From contig DASRFA010000014.1 in assembly GCA_035651755.1 (NCBI GenBank), positions 62,001-126,000 on the forward strand: DNA of 64,000 bases, given 5' to 3'. Source of the DNA: DASRFA01 sp035651755 (GTDB lineage Bacteria > Desulfobacterota > Binatia > UBA12015). Below the pieces are notes generated by a model. That model ran no database searches. It was not told the origin of the DNA and worked only from the letters and a program-made list of their open reading frames with translations. The position numbers were made by a program, and so were the translations under genes. Below are positions 11,136-20,259 of this stretch, piece by piece (position 1 is the first letter of the stretch; each line of letters starts with the position of its first letter).

Positions 11136-11888
11136 CTAGCCGCCGCCGAGCCGCCCGCGCACGTCGCGCCGGCTCGCCGCGCGCGCGCCGCGCACCACCT
11201 GGTGCAGGACGCCGTGCGTCAGGTCGAGGCAGGAGAGACGCCCGCCGTACACGCAGCCGGTGTCGAGGCCGATCTTGCGCGGCACGTCGAAGAGGACGTC
11301 GCGGTAGGGCGTGTGGCCGAACACGATCGTCGTCGGCAGCCCGTGATCGCCGCTCAGGAACGTTTCGCGGATCCACAGCAGGTCCTCTCGCCGCTGCTCG
11401 TCGAGCGGAGCGCCCGGCCGGACGCCCGCGTGGACGAAGCTGTAGTCGCCGCTCGCGTGGTGGAGCACGGTCGTCTCGGTGAGGAACGCGAGCTGCTCCT
11501 CGGGGATGCGATCGAGCACCTCCGCCGACGACGGCGGCCGGCGACCGCGCGCGTCGACGCCGTAGCTCTGCAGGGTCGCGGCGCCGCCGTTCGCGAGGAA
11601 GACCTCGCCGTAGTCGCCGTCGAGCCCGAGGAAGGAGAGGAACATGTCCTCGTGGTTCCCGCGCAGGAAGATCGTGTCGCGGAGGCGCCGCCGGAGGTCG
11701 AGCAGGAGCTCGATGCACTGGCGCGACGCCGGGCCGCGGTCGACGTAGTCGCCGAGGAAGACGATGCGATCGGCGGGGCCGGCGTCGACCGCCGCGAGCA
11801 GCACCTCGAGCTCCGCGGCGCACCCGTGGACGTCGCCGATGCAGAGGACGCGCGCGTCGGCGCCGCCCGAGGTCGGGGTTCCGCTCAT
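11136..11888 (-). CDS. Calcineurin-like (PPP family) metallophosphoesterase
   Basis: The 250-aa protein carries the full PPP-family signature: CIGDVHG (GDxHG, ~residue 17), FLGDYVDRG (GDxVDRG) and LRGNHEDM (GNHE), followed by FVHAGVRPG and FGHTPY, which supply the remaining metal-ligand histidines. These are typical of bacterial Ser/Thr protein phosphatases and symmetrical Ap4A hydrolases of the ApaH/PrpE type; substrate cannot be assigned from sequence. ATG at 11888 was chosen because the conserved core begins shortly after; upstream sequence overlaps meaB. Its closing residues are glycine/arginine-rich. It follows meaB by 19 bp on the same strand, so they may be co-transcribed. Confidence 0.88.
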   Translation of the reverse strand: MSGTPTSGGADARVLCIGDVHGCAAELEVLLAAVDAGPADRIVFLGDYVDRGPASRQCIELLLDLRRRLRDTIFLRGNHEDMFLSFLGLDGDYGEVFLANGGAATLQSYGVDARGRRPPSSAEVLDRIPEEQLAFLTETTVLHHASGDYSFVHAGVRPGAPLDEQRREDLLWIRETFLSGDHGLPTTIVFGHTPYRDVLFDVPRKIGLDTGCVYGGRLSCLDLTHGVLHQVVRGARAASRRDVRGRLGGG

Positions 11889-11907
11889 CGCTTCGCGCCG
11901 CGCGAGC

Positions 11908-12882
11908 TCATGCCGGCTCGCCGCGCCCTCCCACGACGCGCGCGAGAAGCGGCGGATCGTCGAGCACCTCGAGCGCGGCGCTGTAGGGATCGCTCGCGCC
12001 GGTCTCGACGCGTCCGGCGATCGCGGCGAGCGCGTTTCCGGAGAGCGCGCGCTCGACGCGCGCCGCGAGCTCGTCGCGCAGGACGTCGCCCCACTCGCGC
12101 TTCCGGTCGCGCGCCGCGGCCTCCGGGCCATGGCCCGCGCGCCGGGCCGCACCGTGCGCCGCGATCTGCGCGAGGAGCTCGGTGACGCCGCGGTCCGCGG
12201 TCGCCTCGGTGAGGAGCACCGGCACCGCCCACGACCCGGTCGATCGGAGCTGGAGCATGGTCTCGAGCTCGTTCTTCAAGCGGCGCGCGCCGTCGCGGTC
12301 GGCCTTGTTCACGACGAAGACGTCGGCGATCTCGAGCAGCCCCGCCTTCATCACCTGGATCGTGTCGCCGGCCTCGGGGACGAGCACGACGACCGTCGTG
12401 TGCGCGACCCGCATGACGTCGAGCTCGGTCTGACCGACGCCAACCGTCTCGACCAGCACGACGTCGTGCCCGAAGGCGTCGAGCAGGTGGACGATCTCGC
12501 GCGTCGCGCGCGCGAGCCCGCCGTGGCGCCCGCGCGTCGACAGGCTCCGGATGAAGACGCCTTCGTCGAGGAAGTGCGCCTGCATGCGGACGCGGTCGCC
12601 GAGGACCGCCCCGCCCGAGAACGGGCTCGAGGGGTCGACCGCGACGACGCCGACGCGCTTTCCCTCCGCCCGGAGGTGGGCGATGAGACGATCGACGAGC
12701 GTCGACTTGCCGGCGCCGGGGGGGCCCGTGATGCCGACGACGTCGGCCTTGCCGGAGCGCGGGTAGACCTCGCTCATGATCGCCGGCACCCCGGCGGCGC
12801 GGCCCTCGACGAGCGTGATGAGGCGGGCGAGCGCGCGCCGGTCGCCGGCGCGGAAGCGCTCGAGAAGCGACGTCACCTCCAC
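11908..12882 (-). CDS. meaB: Methylmalonyl-CoA mutase-associated G3E GTPase MeaB
   Basis: SIMIBI-class GTPase that guards adenosylcobalamin loading and reactivation of methylmalonyl-CoA-type mutases. The 324-aa protein has P-loop GPPGAGKSTLVDRLI, VDPSSPFSGGAVLGDRVRM, FIRSLSTRGRHGGLA, ETVGVGQTELDV (switch/Walker B) and the base-specifying VVNKAD, all in MeaB/ArgK order. The start is GTG at 12882 (a second GTG lies 6 bp later). It overlaps the end of lipB by 10 bp. No mutase subunit is encoded in this window, so the client must be elsewhere. Confidence 0.93.
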   Translation of the reverse strand: MEVTSLLERFRAGDRRALARLITLVEGRAAGVPAIMSEVYPRSGKADVVGITGPPGAGKSTLVDRLIAHLRAEGKRVGVVAVDPSSPFSGGAVLGDRVRMQAHFLDEGVFIRSLSTRGRHGGLARATREIVHLLDAFGHDVVLVETVGVGQTELDVMRVAHTTVVVLVPEAGDTIQVMKAGLLEIADVFVVNKADRDGARRLKNELETMLQLRSTGSWAVPVLLTEATADRGVTELLAQIAAHGAARRAGHGPEAAARDRKREWGDVLRDELAARVERALSGNALAAIAGRVETGASDPYSAALEVLDDPPLLARVVGGRGEPA

Positions 12883-13691
12883 GCGCGCTCCCCGCGTTCT
12901 TCCGCGGCGGCCCCCCCCGAGCGATCCGCGGCGCGCGTCCGCTCGCCCGCGGAGCGGATTGCGGGCAGCGCGATCCCGATCGCATCCGGGGCGACGCGCT
13001 CGAGCGCATCGCGGCCGAAGCGCGCCGCGAACGCTTCCGCGTACGCGGTCGCGGCCTCCTCGAGCGCAGGCCCTTCGCCGCCGCGCTCCCCGCCGATGCT
13101 GGTTGCGACCACGTCGGCAAGGCCGCACGGCGGGAAGCCGCGGAAGCCGTCCTCCGCACGGCGATCGAGGTTCAGCGCCGCCCCGTGCAGCGTGACCCCA
13201 CGCGCGACCGCGATCCCGACGGAGCCGATCTTTCTCCAGCTGCCGCCTCCGCTCTCGCAACCCGCGTCGGCCGGCTCGACCCAGGCACCCGGGAAGCCGT
13301 CTCGCACGACCGCAGTCACGCCGAAGCGCGCGGCCGTGTCGCAGAGGCCCCGCTCGAGCGCGCACACGAACGATCGGACGCCGCGACCGCCGCCGCCGAG
13401 CGCGACGACGGGATAGACGACGAGCTGTCCCGGTCCGTGGTAGGTCGGGCCGCCGCCCCGCTTGACCCTGAGCCACGGTACGGGAGAACCCTTCGCCGGG
13501 CCCGCAGTCGCGCCGGCGGATGCGCGGGCGGTCGCCTGGCCACGCCCCACCGTCACGACGGGCGGGTGCTCGAGCGCGAGCAGCAGGTCGGGAGCGGCGC
13601 CGGCGCGGCGACGCGCCGCGACCGCCTCCTGGATCTCGCGTGCTTCCGCGTAGCCCAGGTGGCCGAGGAAACACCAGGCCAGGGCGCCCAC
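12873..13691 (-). CDS. lipB: Octanoyl-[acyl-carrier-protein]:protein N-octanoyltransferase LipB
   Basis: Transfers octanoate from ACP to lipoyl domains, first step of lipoate synthesis. The 272-aa protein has LEHPPVVTVGRG, the substrate loop RGGGPTYHGPGQLVVYPV, the lysine-containing KIGSVGIAVARGVTLHGAALN and the catalytic cysteine in GFPPCGLADVVATS. GTG at 13691 starts just before the first conserved strand (AWCFLGHLGY). A glycine/alanine-rich insertion of ~12 residues sits between the HPP and RGGG motifs, and the C-terminal ~50 residues are low-complexity, so the protein is somewhat longer than usual. It overlaps meaB by 10 bp; lipA is not adjacent. Confidence 0.93.
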   Translation of the reverse strand: MGALAWCFLGHLGYAEAREIQEAVAARRRAGAAPDLLLALEHPPVVTVGRGQATARASAGATAGPAKGSPVPWLRVKRGGGPTYHGPGQLVVYPVVALGGGGRGVRSFVCALERGLCDTAARFGVTAVVRDGFPGAWVEPADAGCESGGGSWRKIGSVGIAVARGVTLHGAALNLDRRAEDGFRGFPPCGLADVVATSIGGERGGEGPALEEAATAYAEAFAARFGRDALERVAPDAIGIALPAIRSAGERTRAADRSGGAAAEERGERAWR

Positions 13692-13737
13692 GGGCGAGCG
13701 ATAGCGACGCCCGTCCCCAGCCGCAACCAGCCGGCGC

Positions 13738-14976
13738 TCAAGCGGGCACGCGCGCGTCCGCCGCCCGCTCGGACGCCGCGGCCGTATCCGGCTCCGCACC
13801 GACGAGACCGAGCCTCCGCATGCGGCGCCAGAGCGTGACGCGCGAGATCCCGAGCTCGCGCGCCGCCGCCTCGCGCCGCCAGCGATGGCGATCCAGCACC
13901 TGGCAGAGCGCGCTGCGGGCGTCACTCGGGTCGCGCGCGCGGACGCCGGTCGCGTCGGCCGGTCCTTCGGGATCGAGCGCGGGTCGGGTCGCCCCCCGCG
14001 AGGACGGAGGCCCGTTCGTCGGCGGAGGGCTCGCCGCGCCCGGCGCCGCCGCGACTCCGCCCCGACCGGGCGCGACGAGCTCTTCGATCGCGGCTTGCCA
14101 TCCCTCCGCGGCAGCGCCGCCGCGAAAGACGAGCGCGCGCTCCACCAGGTTCGCGAGCTCCCGTACGTTCCCCGGCCAGGCGTAGCTCTGCAGCCACGCG
14201 ATCTGGGAGGGGCTCGGGAGAAGGAGCGCGATCGCGTCGCGGCCGGGCTCGCGTGGTGCGCGCGCACCCGCGACGCCGGTCCCTCTCGCGGCGACGCGCG
14301 CGACGAAGTGCGCGACCAGAACCGGAACGTCCTCGGGGCGGCGCCGAAGCGGCGGCACCGCGATTCGCAGCACGTTCAGGCGATAGAACAGGTCGGGACG
14401 GAAGCGGCGCGCGGCGACGAGGTCGGCGAGGTCCGCGTTCGAGGCGGCGACCACCCGGACGTCGGCGGTGCGCGGTCGAACGGCCCCGAGCGGTCGGCAC
14501 TCCGCTTCCTGGAGGAGCCGCAGCAGCTTGCCCTGGAGCGGCGCGGTGAGGTCCTCGACCTCGTCCAGGAACAAGGTACCGCGCCGCGCCGCCTCGACGA
14601 GGCCGGGATGGTCGCGGTGCGCGCCGGTGAACGCGCCGCGCACGTGGCCGAAGAGCTCGCTCTCGACGAGCTGCTCGGGAAGCGCGCCGCAGTTGACGGG
14701 CACGAACGGACCCACGGCGCGCGGGCTCTCCTCGTGGAGAGCGCGCGCGACCAGCTCCTTCCCCGCTCCGGTCTCGCCCTCGACGAGGACGCAGGCCGGG
14801 CTCCCCGCGCAGCGCCGGATCGCGGAGCGTAGTCGGGCCATCGCCTCGCTCGCGCCGACGAGCGCCGACGCTCCCCGGGCCGCTGCGCGCTCGTCCGCGC
14901 GGGACGGCTGCGCGACCGCGGGGAAGATCGCGCTCGTCGCGTCCGTGGGTTGCCGTTCGGCGTCGGCTCGCTGCAT
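13738..14976 (-). CDS. Stand-alone sigma-54-dependent transcriptional activator (AAA+ and Fis-type HTH, no receiver)
   Basis: The 412-aa protein has an intact enhancer-binding AAA+ module: Walker A GETGAGKELVARALH, sigma-54-contact loop GAFTGA, Walker B GTLFLDEVEDL, sensor RVVAASNADL, arginine-finger region FRPDLFYRLN and YAWPGNVREL. A low-complexity linker rich in Ala/Gly/Pro follows, then a Fis-like helix-turn-helix (EAAARELGISRVTLWRRMRRLG). The N-terminus (~60 residues) is short and unlike a receiver or GAF domain. Of two ATGs 6 bp apart, 14976 has GGGAG at 6 nt and is preferred. It is divergent from the membrane protein/kinase-like genes at 15409-17264, suggesting it may regulate them or its own promoter. 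Confidence 0.9.
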   Translation of the reverse strand: MQRADAERQPTDATSAIFPAVAQPSRADERAAARGASALVGASEAMARLRSAIRRCAGSPACVLVEGETGAGKELVARALHEESPRAVGPFVPVNCGALPEQLVESELFGHVRGAFTGAHRDHPGLVEAARRGTLFLDEVEDLTAPLQGKLLRLLQEAECRPLGAVRPRTADVRVVAASNADLADLVAARRFRPDLFYRLNVLRIAVPPLRRRPEDVPVLVAHFVARVAARGTGVAGARAPREPGRDAIALLLPSPSQIAWLQSYAWPGNVRELANLVERALVFRGGAAAEGWQAAIEELVAPGRGGVAAAPGAASPPPTNGPPSSRGATRPALDPEGPADATGVRARDPSDARSALCQVLDRHRWRREAAARELGISRVTLWRRMRRLGLVGAEPDTAAASERAADARVPA

Positions 14977-15408
14977 CGCCATCTCCCGCGGCCAGCGTTC
15001 TCGCGTCGCCGGTAGCACGGGGCGCGATGCGCGCCGATGGTGGCGGAGACAATCGCAGCGGATCCGGGGCGCGCGCCTCGACCTCATGTGCGCGCCGCAT
15101 GTCGCGGCGGCGCCGGCAGGCGCGCGCGCGCGTGCCGAACGAGCGGGCCGGCCGCGCGCGCGACCGGCCCACCTCGTCCCCCGAGCCGCGAGCGCGCACC
15201 GCGCGACGCCCGCGACCCGCCTCGCGCCCGGCGCGGTTGCAAGCGCGGGACCAGCGCCGACCCGTGCGTCGGTCGCTCGGAATCGAGCGACGTCGCGAGA
15301 GCTGCTCGGGCATCCCGACGCGCGCGTGTTTCACGTGCGTCGGCGATCGCGTTGCGCGGTTATCAATCGGTTGCGCGCCGGCCCCGGGAGTGCACATTGG
15401 CGCGTTAG
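14977..15408. other. 432-bp divergent intergenic region
   Basis: Lies between the minus-strand sigma-54 activator and the plus-strand membrane-protein gene and must hold promoters for both. No gene or convincing -35/-10 pair is seen. One GG-N10-GC arrangement with TTGC at -12 (GG at 15342, GC at 15354) fits a weak sigma-54 promoter about 40 bp before the plus-strand gene, but such spacing is frequent by chance in GC-rich DNA. Confidence 0.4.
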
Positions 15409-15804
15409 ATGTCGGCTTCGGTCACCCTCGATCGACGTTGGTATCGCAACCTCGTCCTGGTGACGGGCTTCGTGTTGATCGCCCTCGGCCTCGGGAACTG
15501 GGTGACGGGAACGGTTCGGCTGCGCGAGCACGCCGACGAGATCGCGGCCCTCGAGGCGTCCGATGCGGGCTCGCGCGACGGGCGGGCTCGGGTGGATGCG
15601 GGATCGCGCGACGGGAGAGCTGCGGTGAACGCCGAGCTCGAGGTCGCGCGCAACCGCATGGACTTTTATCACGTGGTCGCGAGCGGCGGACGTCTCATGA
15701 CCGCGGCCGGCATCGTGCTCGCCGCCTTTGGGGTTGCGCGCCGCCTTCGCGGCGAGGCAAGACGGGTGTCCAAACGCTCAGCGACCACAGGCCACACCCC
15801 ATGA
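15409..15804 (+). CDS. Small two-helix membrane protein of unknown function
   Basis: 131 aa with two predicted transmembrane helices (about residues 13-31, LVLVTGFVLIALGLGNWVT, and 91-108, LMTAAGIVLAAFGVARRL) joined by a charged loop. The loop contains a near-perfect duplication of 11 residues (DAGSRDGRARV / DAGSRDGRAAV) encoded by two tandem 33-bp units. The C-terminus is basic. ATG at 15409; its TGA overlaps the ATG of the next gene by 4 bp, so the two are translationally coupled. No known family is recognised. Context suggests a membrane partner, perhaps a sensor, of the kinase-like protein encoded next. Confidence 0.72.
   Translation: MSASVTLDRRWYRNLVLVTGFVLIALGLGNWVTGTVRLREHADEIAALEASDAGSRDGRARVDAGSRDGRAAVNAELEVARNRMDFYHVVASGGRLMTAAGIVLAAFGVARRLRGEARRVSKRSATTGHTP
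15562..15627 (+). repeat. Tandem 33-bp duplication inside a coding sequence
   Basis: Two adjacent 33-bp units (15562-15594 and 15595-15627), differing at a few bases, encode 11-residue repeats in the extramembrane loop of the small membrane protein and keep the frame. Confidence 0.85.
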
Positions 15805-17264
15805 TCGAGTCCACCGAATCCCTCCTTTCGGGCTCGTCCTCCGCCGGCCGGCTGCTCGATTGGTCGTTACCGCCGACGGCGGCTGCGACCCTCGCCCGCG
15901 TCGCGCGGACGCGCGCTCCGATCCTCTGCCTCGCGTGCTACGGCCCCGCGTTCGCGCGCGTCGCCGCCGCGATCCATGGCGAGAGCCAGCGCGATCGCCT
16001 GATCCTCGTCGACCTCCGGAGCGCCCGCGACGCGATCTTGACGGGCCTCATCCGCGCGACGACGTCGCCGCGCGCGACGATCGCGATCGACGGCGTCGAG
16101 CTGCTCGATCGCGACACGCAGGCGGCCCTCGTGCGCACGATGGAGCGCGACTCGCCCAGGCTCGTCAGCGCGACCGCGCTCGCGCTCGACGACCTGCGCG
16201 ACGCCTGTCGGCCGGAATTCTTTGCGCTCGTCTCGACGGTGACGGTTCGCACGCCCGCGATCGCCGAGCGCGCTTCCGAGATCGGCGAGCTCGCCGAGCG
16301 CCGGCTCGAGGAGCTCGCGCTCGACGTCGGGCGCGCGGTGCCCGCGCTCGCGCCGAGCGCGATCGCGGCGCTCGCCGCGCACTCGTGGCCGGGCGACGCG
16401 CTCGAGCTCGACGCACTCCTCCTGCGGACGCTCCTCGTCGTCGACGCCGACCGGATCGAGGCGCGCCACCTGCGCTGGCATCCGGACGTCACGGTGCCGT
16501 TCGAGGACGAGCCGCCGAACGGCCGTGCCGCGGTGGCCGCCGGCTCGGCCTGCGCCGGAGACGAGACGGCGCGCCGCGCGGCCTACGGCGCCGAGCCCGC
16601 CCCGCACGCGAACGGGTCGCAGCAGCTCGCAAACGAGGCGTCCGTCGAGGCGAGCGAGGCGATCGCGGTCGAGCTCGCCCACCAGCTGAAGAACCCGCTC
16701 GTCACGGTGAAGACTTTCGTGCAGAACGTCGCACAGCTCTCGAACGACCCCGCGGACCTCGCGCGCTTCCGCGACCTCACCGACGAGGCCATCACCCGCA
16801 TGGACGAGGCGCTCGAGGGGCTCCTCGCCTTCGCTCGGCTCGGGCCGCCGCGCAGCGCGACGGTCGAGGTCGTCGAGCTCCTGCGCGAGGCGCTCCGGGA
16901 GGCGTGGGCCTCCTTCGCCGCGAAGGACATCACGGTCACCGGGCCGAACGGGGCCGCGCTCGAGGTCGTCGGCGATCCCGACCACCTGCGGATCGCGCTC
17001 GCGACGCTCGCCCGCTACCTGCTCGAGGCGATCGAGCCGCGCACCGCGCTCGCGGTCACCATCGATCCCGACGGCGAGGTGCGCCTCTCGTACCGCGAGT
17101 CGGGCGCCGCGACCCATCTCCGCGGCATCACGGGGCTCACGGGCGGCAGCTTCCCGCTCGCGCTCCTCCTCGTGCGCGGGGCTCTCGCGCGCCTCGGGAG
17201 CGGTCTCGAAGTCTCGCATCACGAGGGGGTCGTCGAGGTGGCGCTGCGGTTCGCGACCGGATAG
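15801..17264 (+). CDS. Degenerate sigma-54-type AAA+ module fused to a histidine-kinase (HisKA) domain
   Basis: 487 aa. Residues ~15-230 follow the layout of an NtrC-type AAA+ domain: RVARTRAPIL where Walker A would start, a Walker-B-like AIDGVELLDRDTQAALVRTME (~94), and HSWPGDALELDALLLRTL (~193) in place of YxWPGNVRELxN. Walker A (GxxGxGK) and GAFTGA are absent. After a low-complexity linker comes an H-box ELAHQLKNPLVTVKTFV (His ~293) of the NtrB/AtoS type, then a HATPase-like region without a clear N-box and with only a trace of the last G-box (LALLLVRGALARLGSGLEV). It is probably cytoplasmic. It could be a phosphotransfer or anti-activator protein rather than an active kinase. Coupled to the gene before it; the NtrC-type regulator at 17425 follows. 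Confidence 0.75.
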   Translation: MIESTESLLSGSSSAGRLLDWSLPPTAAATLARVARTRAPILCLACYGPAFARVAAAIHGESQRDRLILVDLRSARDAILTGLIRATTSPRATIAIDGVELLDRDTQAALVRTMERDSPRLVSATALALDDLRDACRPEFFALVSTVTVRTPAIAERASEIGELAERRLEELALDVGRAVPALAPSAIAALAAHSWPGDALELDALLLRTLLVVDADRIEARHLRWHPDVTVPFEDEPPNGRAAVAAGSACAGDETARRAAYGAEPAPHANGSQQLANEASVEASEAIAVELAHQLKNPLVTVKTFVQNVAQLSNDPADLARFRDLTDEAITRMDEALEGLLAFARLGPPRSATVEVVELLREALREAWASFAAKDITVTGPNGAALEVVGDPDHLRIALATLARYLLEAIEPRTALAVTIDPDGEVRLSYRESGAATHLRGITGLTGGSFPLALLLVRGALARLGSGLEVSHHEGVVEVALRFATG

Positions 17265-17424
17265 GAGACCTGCGCACGTCGCCGTCCGGGGCGGTCGCGA
17301 GACCGGCTTCGGAGCGGGGGGCTCGGCGCGCCGTCCGCGTCGTCGGGTAGCCGGAAGGCCGGCTCACCGCGAGCGATGGAAGCGGCGCAGGACGCGACGA
17401 CGCCGCGCGTGCAGGAAGCAGCGC

Positions 17425-18861
<1,437 letters not shown>

Positions 18862-18864
18862 TCA

Positions 18865-18883
18865 CGAGGGCTCGCGCCCCTCG
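18865..18883 (+). terminator. Weak hairpin after the NtrC-type regulator
   Basis: CGAGGG and CCCTCG form a 6-bp stem with a 7-nt loop 3 bp after the stop codon. No T-tract follows, so intrinsic termination would be weak. Confidence 0.3.
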
Positions 18884-19097
18884 CACGAGACGGACGGCGC
18901 CCTCCGGGCGTTCATCTCGGATCACGCTCGTTCGAGCGCGCTCCGCGCAGCCGAGCGCAGCGCGGATGCGATCCGCACAAATCTGAACGCGCAATCTTGA
19001 ACAGCGTGTCGGGTGCGGCACGTGCGGGCGCTCTCGTCCAAGGGCGAAAAGCGTGGAAACGCCGGCGCGATTCCCGAACGCACGCCCGGCGCGGGAC

Positions 19098-19113
19098 TGG
19101 CACAGGCACTGCA
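19098..19113 (+). promoter_or_regulatory. Candidate sigma-54 (-24/-12) promoter
   Basis: TGGCACAGGCACTGCA matches the consensus TGGCACG-N4-TTGCA at all but two positions, with the invariant GG and GC exactly 10 bp apart. It lies 16 bp upstream of the ATG of the receiver-HisKA gene, implying a very short leader. Two sigma-54 activators are encoded within 6 kb. Chance occurrence in GC-rich DNA cannot be excluded. Confidence 0.55.
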
Positions 19114-19129
19114 GCAGCCGGCCCACGCC

Positions 19130-20251
19130 ATGGATCCGAAATCCAACGTCTTGGTCGTCGACGACGAGTCCGGACCCCGCGAATCGCTCAAGATGCTCCT
19201 GAAGCCCGAGTTCGAGGTGGCATCGACGCCTCGCGGCTCGGAAGCTCTGCGGCTCCTGCAGGAGAACGATTACGAGGTCGTGCTGCTGGACCTCACCATG
19301 CCCGAGGACCTCTCGGGGACCGAGACGCTGCGCGCCATCCGCGCCGCGAACATCGACGTGGAGGCGATCGTCATCACCGGCCAGGGGACGCTCGACACGG
19401 CGGTCGAATGCCTTCGCCTCGGGGCGCGCGACTACATCGCAAAGCCGTTTCGCGGAAATGCCGTCATCTCCTCCGTGCGGAACGCGATCGCGAGCCGGGC
19501 GGCGCGCAAGCGGGCCGTGCAGATCCGCGAGCAGTTTCTCGGCAACCTGTCGCACGAGTTCCGGACGCCGCTGAACGCGATCGTCGGCTACAGCGAGATC
19601 CTGCACGACGAGGCCGGCGATCGGCTGACGAACGAGCACCGCCGGGCGCTGAGCCGCATCCAGCGCAACTCCGAGCGCCTGCTGTCGTACCTCGAAGGTC
19701 TGTTCTTCCTCGCCGAGCTCGACTCCGGCGACCTTCCGCTCCGGCCGCGCCAGTTCGAGGTGCGGCCGTGGCTCGAGAAGCTGCTCGAGCCGATCCGCCG
19801 CGACGCCGCCGACGGCGGGATCGCGATCGAGCTCGCGTGCGCCGAGGAGCTCTACGGCTACTCCGACCCCGAGACGCTCGCGCGTCTCATGAGCGTGCTC
19901 GTCTACGAGGCGACCGCGGCGACGGCCGACTCGCTCGTCAGCGTCTCGGCCGTGCTGACGATCCGCGGCGACATCGAGCTCGCGGTCGAGCACGATCCGC
20001 GCTCCGCCGCCGGCGAGCCGAACGCGCAGGCGGAGCCGGCGGTCGAGGACGCCGAGCAGCCGACCGCCGTCTCGGGCGAGAAGATCGCGGGCGACGTCAT
20101 CTCGCGCGCCGCGCGAACGCTCGAAGCCCACATCGAATCGACCGTGCTCGAGAGCGGCCGCCACCGCGTTCGCGTCCGGATCGCCGCCGTGGCGGGTGCA
20201 GCTCTCCTCGGACACACCAACGGGCGGCACGCCGCCGAGATGCCGCGATAG
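19130..20251 (+). CDS. Hybrid receiver-histidine kinase (REC-HisKA-degenerate HATPase)
   Basis: 373 aa. The N-terminal receiver (residues ~5-120) has VVDDE, phospho-acceptor Asp in VVLLDLTMPED (~53), VITGQG and AKPF. A HisKA dimerisation domain follows with NLSHEFRTPLNAIVGYSEIL (His ~141). The C-terminal region (~205-373) should be the ATP-binding domain, but no N-box or G-boxes are recognisable; it includes a polar low-complexity segment. So the protein may accept phosphate but not autophosphorylate. ATG at 19130 (MDPKSNVLVVDDE) is chosen by the receiver start; no Shine-Dalgarno is seen and a -24/-12-like element lies 16 bp upstream. The next gene begins 8 bp after the stop. Confidence 0.82.
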   Translation: MDPKSNVLVVDDESGPRESLKMLLKPEFEVASTPRGSEALRLLQENDYEVVLLDLTMPEDLSGTETLRAIRAANIDVEAIVITGQGTLDTAVECLRLGARDYIAKPFRGNAVISSVRNAIASRAARKRAVQIREQFLGNLSHEFRTPLNAIVGYSEILHDEAGDRLTNEHRRALSRIQRNSERLLSYLEGLFFLAELDSGDLPLRPRQFEVRPWLEKLLEPIRRDAADGGIAIELACAEELYGYSDPETLARLMSVLVYEATAATADSLVSVSAVLTIRGDIELAVEHDPRSAAGEPNAQAEPAVEDAEQPTAVSGEKIAGDVISRAARTLEAHIESTVLESGRHRVRVRIAAVAGAALLGHTNGRHAAEMPR

Positions 20252-20259
20252 GGAGCACC

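Noticed and set aside
15342..15355. Sigma-54 promoter before the small membrane protein
   Set aside because: GG-N10-GC with TTGC only; too weak and too common in GC-rich DNA to call.
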